From the NCBI GenBank assembly GCA_958299035.1, contig CATQJL010000001.1, positions 105,347,661 through 105,411,660 of the forward strand: 64,000 bases of DNA, in the 5' to 3' direction. The notes beneath the pieces were generated by a model. It was not told the origin of the DNA, did not search any database, and worked only from the letters and a program-made list of their open reading frames with translations. The stretch is from Cylicocyclus nassatus. Its lineage: Eukaryota; Nematoda; Chromadorea; Rhabditida; Strongylidae. Below, piece after piece: positions 14,401 to 29,400 of this stretch. A program made the translations under genes and the position numbers. Position 1 is the first letter of the stretch. Each line of letters starts with the position of its first letter.

Positions 14401-17400
14401 TTGGCACATTGGACTAAGTGAAAAAGAAATGAAATTTGAACACAAATTAAGGTGGGGCGCCTTTGAGAATTTGAACAAGTCAAATGCGTCAAGTTTTGAA
14501 GGCAATTTGTCAATAACTAAGCTGCGAAAAGTCAGAATTCGCTATAACTTTGCACTACGGGGTAATCCTATGCGGCAAGCACCAGTATTATATTCATTTG
14601 TCGCTAAAATGAAATTCATCTTTTGATCTCACGAACGAGGCCTTTTCATGCGAAACGGATCTCATTTTTGTGATCAGCATGTCAGATAAGCCCTATAGGC
14701 CAAGTTTCAGCAAAATCTGTTGCATTCTAAAAATTTTTTACATAGTACCGTAAACCTACCGTAATCCTCACACAAGATGGTAAAATTCGGCAACTTTGTG
14801 TTCATTAGAAGCTTACATCATAATCCTTATATTGCCAAAATTTGAACGCGCTACGTTCAAAGAGACAAAAGTTATATAAAAAGTTGCATTACTTATGTGT
14901 CAACCTAATAAAAAATTTAATCGCGTTTTCATTACATTGTGCGAAAATGCATTTATTCAAAAAATGCGTTTTCGCAAACCTTTCATATAAAATTTGACTT
15001 GAGACAAGATTTTTTTTTTGTTTTTTGGCTTATTAGTTCACGCTTTCTTTTGTGAAGGTGTTTATGTTTTCTCCCGTCATCCAATTAATAATTCTATGAG
15101 TTCTGTAAATTACAGCTGGTGTATCAGAAATGCCATCATCTGGACCTGGACGTCAGCCAACAATTCGCAGATCTTCCTTGAAACCTACCAAAAAGAAGAA
15201 GAAGGATACCTCAGTAACCATGGAGAAGCGCGGTTCTCAAGTGCCTATCGAACTTCCTATGGAAATCCAGCACGAGCATGACGCACAAGCTTTGCTTGAT
15301 AACGCTGAACAGGTGCTTGGAATTCTAAAGATTCCAGAAGATCAGCGTGAGAAATTTTTTATTGTAGGTCGATGAGTACTACTATGGAATTCGCATCTTT
15401 CCTGGACAAGATCCAAGCCAAGTATGGGTCGGTTGGGTAACAACACAGTATCACTATTATTCGCCCACCTTCAAGCCTGAAAACGTTGAGAGGAGGTGTT
15501 TGTATGTGGAAAACATGGAAAGGTGAGTATTCTGATATTAAGTGTGGTAATTTTTTTGGTTTGTATTTTCACCTTATTCAGCGTTGAATTCCGTAACTGT
15601 TACATGATGAATGCTGCAGAGTTACTATCACATGTGAATGATGCAACAAATACCAAGGTGATTACAGTAACCCTTTCTGGTAAAAATCTCAGATGGTAAC
15701 TTTTTTGTCCAGGTATCTGGTACCCTAATTGGTTGTATTATTGACACATCAGTTGGAGAGCTCACCTTCCAAGCTTCGGGGCAAGATACCGGCGTCAAAT
15801 TTATGGTGAGCCAGAAGTTCTCTCTTGTCTACCGTAATTTTACAGTATCCTTTGGCTAATGAGTCGGTTTTAGCTGGAACCTGGCGCTATGCTATTCCCA
15901 GCCGCCTTCTTCACTCCGACAGCCACTGAAATTCTGCAGTTTGAGTTGGGGAGAGTTAAGGTCAGCTATACCGCAGTTTAGAGCTTCTACCGTAGCCAAA
16001 CTGTCCATTACAGTATACCTTCCCAATCTCGGCTGCAATGTTCAAGTCCTGCCACAAATCGCTGGTGCCATTCTGTCCACCACGGCTTACTGTGGAATCC
16101 TTGGATCCCGTGCATTGGGCTCGAGTGCCTAACGAGACCCTAAGGACTACAGCGTTGAAACTGAGCGATATAAGAGGTATACTTCTAGGCAAAAATCAAG
16201 TGGTACAAGAGCCACTGGAATTTGTTCTTGAAGTTGTCCTCAAAATCTTGTTCCAGGATGGTCAGTCCTTTGCGATGACCCAGTAAGAATTATGGCTGTC
16301 TATGTCCCAGAAAAGGATATATCATTTGACATACTCGAGATGATTGAAAAACCGACATACCTGGACTTCCATCGGCAAACATTGAATCTTTACTGTAAAC
16401 TAGCGAGCCATGGCAATCAGAAGGTAGTTTGGTAGCAAAGGGGTTGAAAGCTGAAGATTGGTATATTTCAGGTGGCTCATATCCTCTGCGGTCATGTAGA
16501 TGAGGATCAAATTATGTATGCTGTCAAAAGTCATTGTGAGTTCTGGGAATTTCTCGTCTTTTTTCAGTCAGAAGTTTTGATCGTTTAGAAAAGCTACGAA
16601 TAACAAATCAAATAAATAAACTCCTGTTATCTCTTCAGACTTATCGGGACCCATGCGACAGGGTTTTCACGACCTTCTTATTGCTCTCCATCTTGATTCC
16701 CATGCCACAGCTCGTCAGTCGATGAGAAGAGAATATGTGATTCCGCTATGTGAACAGCTACACAATGAAAACGTCTTCGATCCGGATACTGAGACCAGGT
16801 CAGCTTGTTTTTTTTTCAACCTGAGCTATGTGATGTCCTCCTCCCCCTTCCACTCAGAGATAAGACGCAAAATTTGTAGTCCAAAAGAATAAATGGGTGA
16901 TCACAAACATGCCTGAAAGCTACCGTATTCCCGACCATGATAAGTTACCGTAACAAGCGTCCAGCGTACGTTTTATCTTGTTGTTTCATTGGTGGTATGA
17001 AAAAATACTTACGGTAGCTACTTGGTAAAAGATTGGGACTTTCATTTCTACCCACAAGATAGAAATAGAGATGAATTATCAAACAGCATCACCCTTGCAG
17101 ACGTTACCAAGGACCGTTTTGGTTGGTTGGCTTACTTCATAATCTTATACCATTGCAGATTCCCTCAAATCATGGGTGAAACATATTCCATGCTTCCGGT
17201 AATGGTTGCAGAACCTGTAAAATCAAGGTTAGATAGGATTCTTTTCCTAAACTCAGCTAACTATCTTCGAAATCTCGAAAAATGATTCTTAGCTTTACTC
17301 GAGAAGAGGAAATGAAGCTGCTGCCACCCGCAATCAACTTTGACGCTCTAAAAGCACATGTCATGACCGCTATGGAAACTGCTACTAAACACGCTGTGAT

Positions 17401-20400
17401 GAACTGTCGTGACCTCATTGGTGGCGACGACCGCAATCATTTTGAGTGAGAATCATTTACCTTGAGTGAAAGCACATAACCTGAAATTTACACGAGTTTC
17501 AGGCCACTTCTGAAGCTTTTTGACTCTTTGCTCGTCATTGGTCTAATAGATGATCCCGAACTGGAAGCGATCTTGAAGCTCATACATCCGGCTGCATTTG
17601 ACCCGACTTATGAGCCAGGTAAGAGTTTTGGGACAGTATAAGTATGGCTAATTGGATACGGTCATTTTCAGGTACCACCAATAAGGGTTTAACTGAGATC
17701 GAATTGTCCGAGCCTGTGAAGGTTCAGCTTGTTAATATCATTGATCACCTCTGTGATATACAGGTGAGAAACTTTCTTGACGTAATGATTTCATTGATTT
17801 ATTGATATTTTTGCAGCTTCGACATCGCATCGAGTCCCTGATAGGCTTTTCTGAAGGATTTGTTGCAGAATTACAGCAAGATCAGTGCAAACGGTAGAAG
17901 ACACTCCCATTTTTGCATCCGGCAATTTATGTTGTGATTTTAGTTACATGGATATCAAACAAACGGATATGCCACCGGCTGAGGCTGCCAAAAGAACTAA
18001 AGAGTTCCGTTGTCCACCGAAAGAACAGATGTTCCGCCTGCTACAATGCAAAGTCGTCAGTGCATCGTCTTCGGTTTTCAACTCGGTCTTGATTTATTTT
18101 AGGTAAAAGACGAAGAGGCCGATATTCTAGAGGATGATGTGGAGTACGATCAATGCCCAATGGCTGAGAATTTGCAGGAGCAATTACGGTAATTTGCAGT
18201 CGCTAGTACGGGAACCCCCCCCCCCCCCCAGACGATGAATTTGCAGAGATTTCTGCGCGCTGCTTGTTGCAAAGATCGGAAATACGGATGAAGTAGAAGA
18301 CGATGAGCGGCAAAGTCTCATTGAGGCAGAAGATGGCTCATGGGTAACTTGATCATACTTTAAAAAATACCATAAAGTAGATTGGCAGATGAAATTGTTT
18401 GTTTTTAGGTTGACTCGTTAGCCCGTCTGGTGGTAGCCGTTCCACCTCCTCCACCTCCAGACGAGAAAGTCCTGGCAACAAAGAAAGGGACTAGAAATTT
18501 CAGGTGGGGTTATTAATACTCATAGGTGTTTGAAAATTATGAAAAATTTTTCTTTGGCACATCGACCATGAACACCGAAACATCATTTTATTTATTTTTT
18601 CAGAGACATGGTGGTTAATATGCTTCGAGACTGGGCATTAGGAGCCTTTATCGAAAGCAATGAACTGATTCGTAAAATGTTTCACCTGTTGTTGAGGCAG
18701 TACTCCGGAATCCGAGAAGTAAGTTTTAGCGATTTTCAGGAACTTTTGAATTTTTCGATGATATCAGTTCATAGATCATTCTTGACAAATCTTTCGTATG
18801 CCTATCAGTGGATCTTTCTGTCAGCAATTTTTGATTTCCATCGACTGTATAGAGAACATTGTGGGCAAGTCGATTTTCATTTCAGTTGCAAGAAGCCATG
18901 GAACAGACATATGTCTTGCATGAGCGGAATAACCTGGATGTGCAAGACTTCATCATCTACCTGATCCAGATACGAGAATTGCTTACTGTCCAGTTCGAAC
19001 ACACTGAAGAAGCAATTCTGAAGAGAGGACTATGGTAGATCACAGCCCCTTTTTGAATTGTTTGGTATCTCATATGTAATTTGCAGGAAGCTAATGAACA
19101 ATCGTATTTTCTTCCAACATCCCGATCTCATGCGTTTGCTATCAGTCCATGAGAATGTGATGTCTATAATGATGAACATCTTGACAGCTCAACAAGGCGC
19201 TGTCGAACATGAAGGAGAAGAGCTTAAAGAGAAAGCACCTGTCAAGGTATGAGACTAATTATTTCAATCCTCTATTTACTGATGAAAACCATTTAGGACT
19301 CTTCCGAAATGGTGGTTGCATGCTCCAGATTCCTTTGCTACTTCTGCCGCACATCAAGGCAGAATCAAAAAGCAATGTTTGAGCATCTCTCCTTCCTCTT
19401 AGACAATGCCACTATGCTCCTGGCTAGGCCAAGTCTGAGGTAAATTCAATAAAATAGGTTTGGTGCTCTATTGCAAAACCTTTGCTTTCAGAGGCTCAGT
19501 TCCTCTTGATGTAGCTTATTCATCCTTCATGGACAATAATGAATTGGCTCTGGCACTGAAAGAGGAAGAGTTGGACAAAGTATGTTAGAAGTTTTTTTTT
19601 CACTGATGAGATCAATATAATCCTATTCAGGTAGCCGTATACTTATCGAGATGCGGACTTCAACCAAACTCCGAGTTGACTGCTAAGGGTTACCCAGACT
19701 TGGGATGGGATCCAGTCGAAGGAGAAAGGTGCCTTGACTGCTCGTAGAGACGCTAATATGATGGATATGGCCCTTTTGCACTGCTACCGTAGTCATGCGC
19801 GACTGCAACGGAGCGCAGTCGAGTTATCGCTTGCGGCATTACGCATGTGCTTTACTACTAAAATAGCTTAGACCAACAACACAGTTCAATGTTGTCCAAG
19901 AGAAGGTAGTTATGTAGATGAGTGCAAAAGGGTCCTTTTTGACCTTGTTTAGTGTGTTCAGTTTGAATCCCCTTATTGCAGATACATTGACTTCCTTCGC
20001 TTCTGCGTCTGGATAAACGGCGAAAACGTCGAAGAAAATGCTAACCTTGTAATTCGACTGCTAATTAGACGCCCCGAATGCCTTGGTGTTGCGCTGAAAG
20101 GCGAGGGTCAGGGACTGTTTGCTGCTTTTAAGGTAATAAGCTGTAAGATTATCATTCCTTTGGCTGTCTGAACTTCTCCTTATAGGAAGCCATCGCACTT
20201 TCCGAAGACATTCGTCTTCTAGAGGAAGAGGGAGAGAACGCTACGATGTTCAAAAGTGGACTGCTAGGAGAATCACCGTGAGTATAGCTCTATTTGTTTG
20301 CTTTCAAACCATCTGAAGCTTTCAATCAGCTATGATTTTTTCAAAAGTGAGAAAGTGCATTTGTTGTAACATCAGTTATTCTAAATTGCTAGATGACAGG

Positions 20401-23400
20401 CCGTGCAGTGGAATTACGGTAGAATTCGTATCAAAAATGATCGTTTGATACGGTCAGCGTAGATTTTTTGCTGTCTTTCTAACCCTTCAGAAAAGCTTTG
20501 AAAATCATTATATGGAACATTGAAGTTTTTAGCTACCGTAAATTACGCTAGCTTGGTGACTTCGATTTTTTGATATGGTATTTTAGATCCTACCCCTCAA
20601 AAGAGGCAGAGGGTGAAGATTACCTCGATTTTGGAGCTGCAACCCTTGATTTCTATTCTTCCTTGGTGGATCTGTTGGCAAAATGCGCACCTGATCCAAT
20701 GGCCATCCAGGTTCTTCTAAGTCTCTAACTAACCTCATACTGAGATCAAACAAAGTGTCTTCTAGGCCGGAAAAGGCGATTCACTCCGAGCGCGAGCCAT
20801 CTTGAGATCTCTGATTTCTCTCGATGACCTGGGACAAATTCTGAGTCTCAGATTCACCATACCAAATCTCGCGTTGCCAACGACTGATGGTGAGTCTCGT
20901 CCATTTCTTGACCCCACTGACTAACATGCTAACAGCCCTTTACTAATACAATCACAGTTCGCCGTCGATCATTCGCTAACTCTCATCAGCATAACGTTGG
21001 GATAACCCATTCCTTCGCTCATGTCGTGGCTTCGCATTCCGCGAATCGCGATCGCCAGCAGTTGCTACAGAATTCGACGTCGACTTACTATGGGCGGCTG
21101 TCGCAGCTTCGTGAAGAGGAATCGGACACCGAGTCAGATTATGGATCAGTGAAAAGCTCGCTGGATGAGCTGGAGTCGAAAAGCAGCGATCGAGCAACGA
21201 TGCCCATCGGGGCGACAGCGTCATTGGAGAGATCTGGCAGCAAAAGGAGCAAATGCAGTGATATGGAGTGTGAGCTCTTACTAACAAAGTTTGCTGTGCT
21301 TTCACAAGCTAATTTTCTGACTTTTTCCTCTGAACTTCTCCTCAAATGTCGTCAAAATTCGAGAATGGAATTCAAAATTATACTACGAAATTTGCAAGCT
21401 GCGTTCTTGTTGTTTGTTATAATTCTCTTTCAATCGCACCGCAATTTGGCAATTTGCTAGATATTTACAAATCCTCTGAGTGCAAATCTCCAGTATGTCG
21501 ACGCAAAGTTTTTTCTAACAAGGGAATGGTCAGAAGTCGAAGTGGCCAATCCATACAAGCTGCATATTATTAGATGCAGCAAACGATGACTGTAAATCTG
21601 TCCTTCTTATCTGCAAAGCGCTTTTGTGGACGAAATTGTAAACATTTGAAAGTCATCATTTTGCTAAGATATTGTGCGTGTGAAGTGCAAACTTGGCTGT
21701 ACAAAGCCATTCTTGGCTCAGTGCTGGACCAAAACATGCGACTAGGTCACCTCATATGACCCGTACCTGGAGGTGAGCTGAAAGAGCAATAATGTGCCCA
21801 ATTTCGCAATATTTGCACACGGCTTTTTCCCAGTAAAGTTGCTCATAACTTCGCCTACAAAGGCGCTCTGGAAGACAAATTTGATATCAGCATTCTATGC
21901 TGCATCGAATGGTATGCAGCTTGTATGGATTGGCCACTTCGACTTCTGACCATTCCCTTGTAAGACGTCGTTTTCACAATCAAAGTGTTCAACAAACCGC
22001 AAACAACTGGCAATGCAAAATCGCGGTGCGCCTTTGCGCGATTCCTGCCTCAAATCGCATAACATCTACTGACCTTTGCCATGATAAAAAAACCTTTTCT
22101 GTTTTGAATCCCCTCCTGAAAGGCTTCCTGTTAAAGCTGTTACCAATAGAAAGCATCTGAACTTTAGATAATGGCCCATTACCTGGATTGTTGCCAAATC
22201 ACAAAGGATCCGTGCTCTTATTCCTGGATCGAGTATACGGTATCGACTCGCAAGATATGCTGTTCCATTTCCTAGAACAGAGCTTTTTACCTGATCTCCG
22301 TGCTGCGACAATGATGGACTCGGTATGTTTGGTCACCTCAATTCACAGTACTAACTGCCGTTTTCTTCCAGCCGAGAGCACTTGAATCTGACACAGCGTT
22401 GGCCCTAAATCGTTACCTTTGCAATGCTGTTCTTCCTTTGCTGACTAACCATTCCCACTTCTTCGCCGATGCCGAACATTATGCGGCTCTGCTGGATGCG
22501 ACTGTCCATACTGTAAGTGCCACTGCAAGAAATTTGTTCAGAATAAAAATGATTCATTAAGGTATATCGCATGAATCGTTTGAAGTCTTTGACGAAGAAC
22601 CAACGAGAAGCTGTCTCTGACTTCTTAGTGGCGATTACTAGAGAGATTCCACCAGGAATGATGGTCAAGCTGCTTAGAAAAGTAAGATTCAAAGGAATCC
22701 TGTCGATCTCTATGCGCTTAAGTCCTAGACTCCTTTTAGTGATAAATTTTTTTAAAGTCTTTGTTATGTTTTTTTATCGCTTTTGGGGAACGGACGTTCT
22801 GGTTCTAGGTCATCGTGGATATCCAACAAATCAGCGACATGACTATTCTGGTGCCATTGAGGGTAAGTTCTATACACACTTATATTTTTTGAGTTCGGAA
22901 GTTGTTATTCTAGCTGATAACGCTGCACTATGAACGTTGCGGAAAGTACTATGGTAATGGAAATCAGTACGGTGTAGCTACTGAGGTTGAGAAGCGCTTG
23001 TCTATGTTGTTGTTCTATGCAATCTTTGACTCTTTGGGTAGCCGACCGTACGACCCGGATTTGTTCGGAAAGGTCAGCTTTTCATGAGTTACTAAGCTAC
23101 TTCCAGTGCCTTACCTGTATGGTATTCAGGCGCTACCATGTTTGACCGCTATCGGATCAGCTATCTCGCCCGATTATACTTTGACTGTGGGTGTGGAGGA
23201 AGCGGCAAGACTAAAGGTTTGGCACGATTTACATTCTATTTTCTTACACAATATTCTTAACTAAAAATTGTATAACATTATAGGATCCTATGGACGACGG
23301 AGCCTGGATACCAAAGACGGTAGACATCTCGCGCATCGACCTTCCAAGAGATCTACAAGTAATGACTGACGCTTTCGCTGAACATTTCCATGATTCGTGG

Positions 23401-26400
23401 GCCACAAGGAAGGTGAGCATAATACAACAAATAATCGGTTATAGGTCTGAGGAAGTCACTAATCGCCTAAGCGATGCATACAAAAAAGAAAGTTAATAAA
23501 TAAGCAAATGGGCAGGTGTGAGAATAGAAGTTCGCTTAAATGAAACTATCCAAATTGCGCGAATTTAAGAAAAAAGGAACGAAAAAAGAAATGCTTGCCC
23601 AGAATGGATTTTACGCAATTATCAGATTTTCTGAATACATTTAGCTCTTTATTAGGGAGTAATATTTACAGAAGTTAGTTCCGGTTGAAAAGAAGTGTCT
23701 CATTTTTTTTTCAAAAATGATTTTTGAGAATATTATATAGTAACTCGGAGACTCATTGCCTGTTCTAGAAATAATACGAAAAGCCTAATTTATATAATGA
23801 AATGATTGCGATCTAAATTTCAGCTTGAAAAAGGCTGGACTCATGGAGATTTCTACTCTCGACAGCAACTCACACATCCACGTCTCAAGCCTTTTGGAAT
23901 GCTGAAAGATTTTGTAAGTTTTTTTTTTACTTTTGTTAAGTTTTGCGAACTTGAACCGTTTTGAAATCGGGGTTTTTTCACAGGAGAAAGCCTTCTACAA
24001 GGAGCGTTGCTCGGAGTGTCTGAAAGCTCTTGTAGCCTGGGGTTATGGATTCGAGTTGGCTGACCGCGATGCTGCCGACAGAGCTGCCAGTGCCCATACA
24101 CCATCGGGCACTTCGATACAGAATTTTGCTCCAAAGCCTGTTGATCTGTCGAGCATGACATTGGAGAAGGTGAGATTGAGAAAAATTTTCCGAAAAAAGA
24201 CTTCATACTGTTTTCTTTGTAGGATATGGTCGGTGCTGGAGAAAAAATGGCGGAGCACTCCCACTTGATCTGGGCGAAAAAGGTGCGCACAGTTTCATCA
24301 AGTCTTTGTTTTCTATCACTGCTCTTTTATGAAATTCCTCTGAATGCAGATGTGGTCCGAGCTTAACACCAATGGCGGATTTTTACCCACAGCTCTTGTG
24401 CCATGGGATCTCTTGACAGACTTTGAACGTCGAAAAGACCGTTTCCGCGCAACTGAGATCTTAAAATTCTTACAATATCATGGCTATCATGTGATTAGGT
24501 GGGTTACAAAGCCATTAATAGTTAGAGATAGTTCGAAGATGAATCCTGATTTCTAGTCCGCAAGTGGAGCAGAACTTGGAAAGAAAGAATGAGGTAGAAC
24601 GTTCGTCAGTAGAGAAAAGGTGAGCATTTATGACCTTCAATGGATTTTGGCTGAGAAGAGTGTAGATATCTCAATCGTGTGTATTCAGATTTGCCTACAA
24701 TCTTTTGGAAAAACTCATTCAATACCTTGAACAAGCGAGTCTGAAGATGAAGTCCATCAAACCTAGTCAAGAGCTCACCAGAAGAAATACGTTCAGAAAA
24801 GAAGGGCAGGACGTGAAATTCTTCGAAAAAGTAAGTTTGGCGAAGTTTTCTCTACAGGGACGAGCTGCACTAAACAAAATTCAGGTCGTTCTGCCTCTGA
24901 TGCATGCCTACTTCAATGCCCATAAAAATTACTTCCTAGAAGGGTCCAGCATTGTACAGACGGGTACAGCCAGTAATCGTGAGAAAGAGATGGTTGCCAA
25001 GTAAGTGGTTCTTCTATGACTTTTTTTATGTAGCTCAAATTTATTTGCAGTCTGTTCTGCCGTCTAGCCTCACTACTTCGAATCAAAAATCGTGCTTTCG
25101 GAAGCGTAGCGAAGATTACGGTGAAATGCCTGCAGGGACTTACGCAAGCGTTGGATCTCAGGTAAAGATTATTTGCAGCATAAATCCAGTCAAACCTAGC
25201 ATAAAAATTTATCTTTCAGAACTTTGGTCAAGGTTAACTCTGACATTGTTCGTACGTCGCTGCTTACGTTCTTCAACAATTGCGCTGATGATCTTTTCGC
25301 AGCAGTTAAAGAACTCAAGGTAATTGTTTTTTTTCAGTTTTTTTTTCACCTGAACTGAAATGGCTTCGTCACACTGTTGCAGGAAAATGGGCAATACTCA
25401 CTTATTCGTGGGCAAAACCTGAGATCGTGGATTTCCCTAGAATTTGCCCATCAAATGATCATCCCTGTACTTACGACAATGTTTGGACATCTTGCACGTA
25501 ATCACTTTGGAACAGATCTTTTGTGTAAGTTGTCTGAAACCTAGCTTTTACATTTTCTCCACATTTTCTTGATTTGTAGTGGATGACATCCAAGCGGCAT
25601 GTTACAAGATCCTGGACTCGTTGTATATGGTTACTGGGTTATCATCTACTGCAGCACAGAGAAAAAGCATTGGATTTGAAACTGACAAGTGAGTTCATTT
25701 TAAGTCATAAGGTCATTGAAGTTGTAGCGTTCCACCTATTTTTAATTTGGTAAACAAATTGTGCGCGAAAATCAATTGGTTTTCCACGGAGAAACTAGCG
25801 TGATCATTGTTGAACCACTTGAGAGCATACTAATGTGCGTATAAATAAGTAGACGATTAAAGTAAATAAATAAATGATGTATATCACATTTTCTCATGAT
25901 TTCGTTCCAAATTTTTGGAAAATGTGTAATTCTGCTATGATCTTAACAAAATCGACTATCGAATAGATTTTCGTTGTTTGAAATCAAAATTATGGTTTCA
26001 TGATGTCGAATTGATAGATATCATAAATGCAAACCTTACAATTTTGGCGAGACACATGACACAAAATATACCGACGCAATGTGTTTATTGCCAAGTTAGC
26101 TTTAATAGTCGTTGTGCCTTTGGGTAAATAAATTCTAGTAGGCTCGAGAACTTGATTCATAGTGGAAAGTTAGTACTGAATCATATCTGAACTACAGGCA
26201 TCGTCCCGGACTTGGCCAATGTCTTTCGGCGTTCGCCTCGTGCTTCCCCATAGCCTTCCTTGAGCCTGAGTTCAACAAAAATAACAAGTACTCAGTTTTG
26301 GCTAAATCCCAGGAGCAGTCGGTGCAAGTGCAAGGTGAGACGATTGTTGCCCAACCAATATGCTCGTACTAATCTTTGGATAATTTAGAAATGCTGCAAA

Positions 26401-29400
26401 ATCTATCTACTCATATCCCACACATCGAAAAGTTGCTCTCGGATATTGAACAGGTACTATTGTATCTTGCGCTGAAAAATTTCATTTTTTCATGTTGATT
26501 CCATTGTGACCAGTTTTGTGCAAAGTGTTCCTACAATTTCACTGACACCTGTGAGCAGCGCGGTCTTAGCTGTCCGCGTATCCTCATCCTACATTTTTCT
26601 CTGCAGTGCGAAGGCTAGCCGCGTTGCCGCACTTTACTCACTGTCTGCGTCGATGAATCACCTCTATCTAATTTTATAGGTTGCCAATAATGGAGTAATG
26701 TACGCCGAACAACCGAACATCTACGATGTGGACCTACCCCTAATGTGCTCATACCTCGCTTATTGGTTCAACGTCGGCCCGGATAGTCGCAAAAACGAAA
26801 AGGGCGCCGATGAAAAGGAACATCGTCAAACGTGCGTTGATTGTATTCCAGGCTGAATAGAGTTGAATCGGCCCTTTAGGCTTCCGATGACTTCGGTTAA
26901 CGCTGACCATCTGAACAGAATCTTCTGCGCACTGTTGAGAATGGTACGGAACCATATTGGTGTCGAGAATGCGCCTTGGTTGTGCCGAACAAACTGTGAG
27001 TCATTTTTGCCATAAGACTTTATTTTTGAGAATTTTCCTAATTTAGTCTTTGCTGTGCAAATCATTCAAAATGTCACCTGCGATCCTGTGAAGGATTATG
27101 TGCTCCCAATTGCCGAACGACTTCGCAGAATGAGTGAGAAAGCATTCCGAGAAGAAGAACATATGCGAACGCATCCGGACGATGCCGATGAAGGCACTGT
27201 AGCTGAGGTGAGTGCTTACGATTAGCTCCCATCTGAGGCTGTGTCAGCGCCGTGTCAGCGCAAGCGGAACCCGTACACGCGCCTGTATTGATTGATCGAC
27301 GTTCCAGCGAAGTTAGCGTGCGCTGGCACGGCGCTGGATCGACGCTGGCACAGCTTTGACACAACAGCTGCCTAACCCCCAGGCCTGGCAACGAATGCAT
27401 AATGCTATTTTTTCAGGACAACGCAAGGCTTGTGAGAGACACCTATGCTTACTTCCCCATCCTGATGAAGTACACTGATCTTCATCGTGCACAATGGTTG
27501 AAGGTACGTTCAATATTTCTAGAAGTGTATCGGTGGGCGGAGGGGGGAGGACGGGGAAGCGGAGAATGCGTTGAAGGCCGAGTTTGTCCTCTTGCCTATA
27601 AAAGTGAAAATTTGGATATCCTCTTTATCAAAAAAAAAAAATGAAAAATTGATTTCCTGCGGTGAATTGAATACTCGTTAAAAATTTTTCTGGAGAAAAT
27701 CGTGAGAGCGGAAAGTTTTTAGTTTGATTCTGTTTTGGCTTTCATTGAGAATGATTTAGGCTCCATCTTGGGAAACCGATGGCGTTTACGAAAATGTTGC
27801 CGTTATTTTCCGCATATGGAGTCAAAGCCAACATTTCAAGGTATTCCGCGAAAAACAAACTTTCTTCTTCTGTTTTTCCCGCAAATATTCCATATTCTGT
27901 TCAGCGAGAGGAGCTGAACTACATGGCACAATTCGAAGAAGACGCATCTATGGTTGGCGGAGAAGTGAAGACCGGCAAAGCGGCGATTGCAGAAAGAAAG
28001 AAGAAGCGACGAGAAGGCCAGGTAGAAATAATTTCTTTGTGGAATTCCACATAATACCGAAATCCTCGTCACATCATATTTTGCCCCTTGCTTGTTAGTT
28101 ACGCGAACCGAAAGATCCGAAATGTCGGTCGGTAAGTCGATGTCGTAAACGTGGTGCGAATACATGCCAGTGCATGCCAGCAGAATTCAGAACTCTTGGA
28201 AAACTACAAACTAATTCCTTATGCAGTTTCAGGTGAAGAAGGACAAGCATGCGAACAGCATCGTCATAGCCTGTTTGAAGAGGCTATTACCAGTTGGACT
28301 GAATGTTTTCGGTGGAAGGTTGGTGCTTTTGTATTTCTTGTCTTACTGTATAGATACCCGAGTTTTCTTATGTGGCTGATTGCGAGGAAAAAGTAACTGT
28401 AGGTTGTAACCCTTCCTTTATGATCGAGTAGTTGAGTTCTAAACTCTTGCCCAAACCGTACCTGCTATACTTGAGGAGGCTGATTGTTCGCGGGAAATTT
28501 TGTCTGGTCGTTTCGTAGTGGAATATTTCGTCCATGAGTGAATCACATTATCTGTCATGAGGCTTATAGTCAGAGACCTCCTCCACCATTCGAAGAAAGT
28601 TCGCTAATCCAGAAGTGCTTTAGAAATTGAAAAAAAAACTGTCGGGGGAAATTTTTGAAGCTCTTATCGACTTACCTTTTACAGAGAACTAGACATCGTT
28701 CAACAATCAAAAGAGAGATTCCTGCAGAAGGAGCCTGAGGATAAAATTCGAGAATTCATCAAAGGATTACTCGAGATTCCTATAAAGGTATTAGACGGTT
28801 ATTTTACTTTTTCTGCAGTACTATTAGCTGATTTTTCCAGACTGATCCCACGGATAAAAATGCATGGCAATTGTCCCTGTATCGAAAAATTGGCAAAAGT
28901 CAGATGAGAGGAAAGAACGAAATGACACAAGATGCGATTATAGAAAAGATTTTCAATATGGGGCAAGTATCCGCCATATTGCATACGGTATGTCTTTTTT
29001 TTCTCTTAGTTTCATACTTTATTTTTACTATGCGCTATCGATTTGTTATCGTTCTTTTATAGTCCCCTTTTCCAAGCATTTAGTTGAATCTACTCTCTCC
29101 ACTTGAGAAGAGAGAAATTTTGTTGAGTATACTTCCTCTTGTCAATGTGGAAATTTAGTTTCGTCCACTCAATAATGATTACTATGTTCACAACGCCCGC
29201 GTCGGTTATTTTCCTTCACAACTTTTTTCACGCAAATTCAATTAAGATAGCGCTGCTCTGCTTTTATAGCCAAAAATCGGTGAAAAAAGTAGACGCACCT
29301 ATCCGCTTTGCCGCTTGCTGTGTGATTTGGTGTAGAAACAGTAGCGCTAAATTATAGAGTGCCCAGATTGACACCTGTGGATTTTAATGTATTTTCTTTT

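Larger units (their letters stand above)
11704..16176 (+). other. unc-68: unc-68 exons 37-46: variable linker and SPRY3 (about residues 1354-1738)
   Basis: Exons: 11704-11819, (optional 12440-12616), 13501-13641, 13909-14033, 15116-15312, 15368-15522, 15582-15657, 15713-15805, 15874-15960, 16014-16176. The linker is charged and Ser/Lys-rich ([31 protein letters not shown]). SPRY3 then shows [28 protein letters not shown] and [16 protein letters not shown]. Exon 41 appears to run into TGA. Ending it at 15312 and using a 55-base intron to 15367 gives LLDNAEQ joined to VDEYYYG in frame. The linker introns are the longest of the 5' half and hold a mariner-type MITE and other repeats, so exon assignment here is the least certain of the gene. 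Confidence 0.85.

Noticed and set aside
15313..15375. Apparent premature stop in unc-68 after [11 protein letters not shown]
   Set aside because: A 55-base intron (15313-15367) with GTGCTT...TTGTAG joins LLDNAEQ to VDEYYYG and removes the stop.
23853..24290. Minus-strand open frame of 145 codons
   Set aside because: It covers channel exons 77-79 on the opposite strand and has no family likeness.
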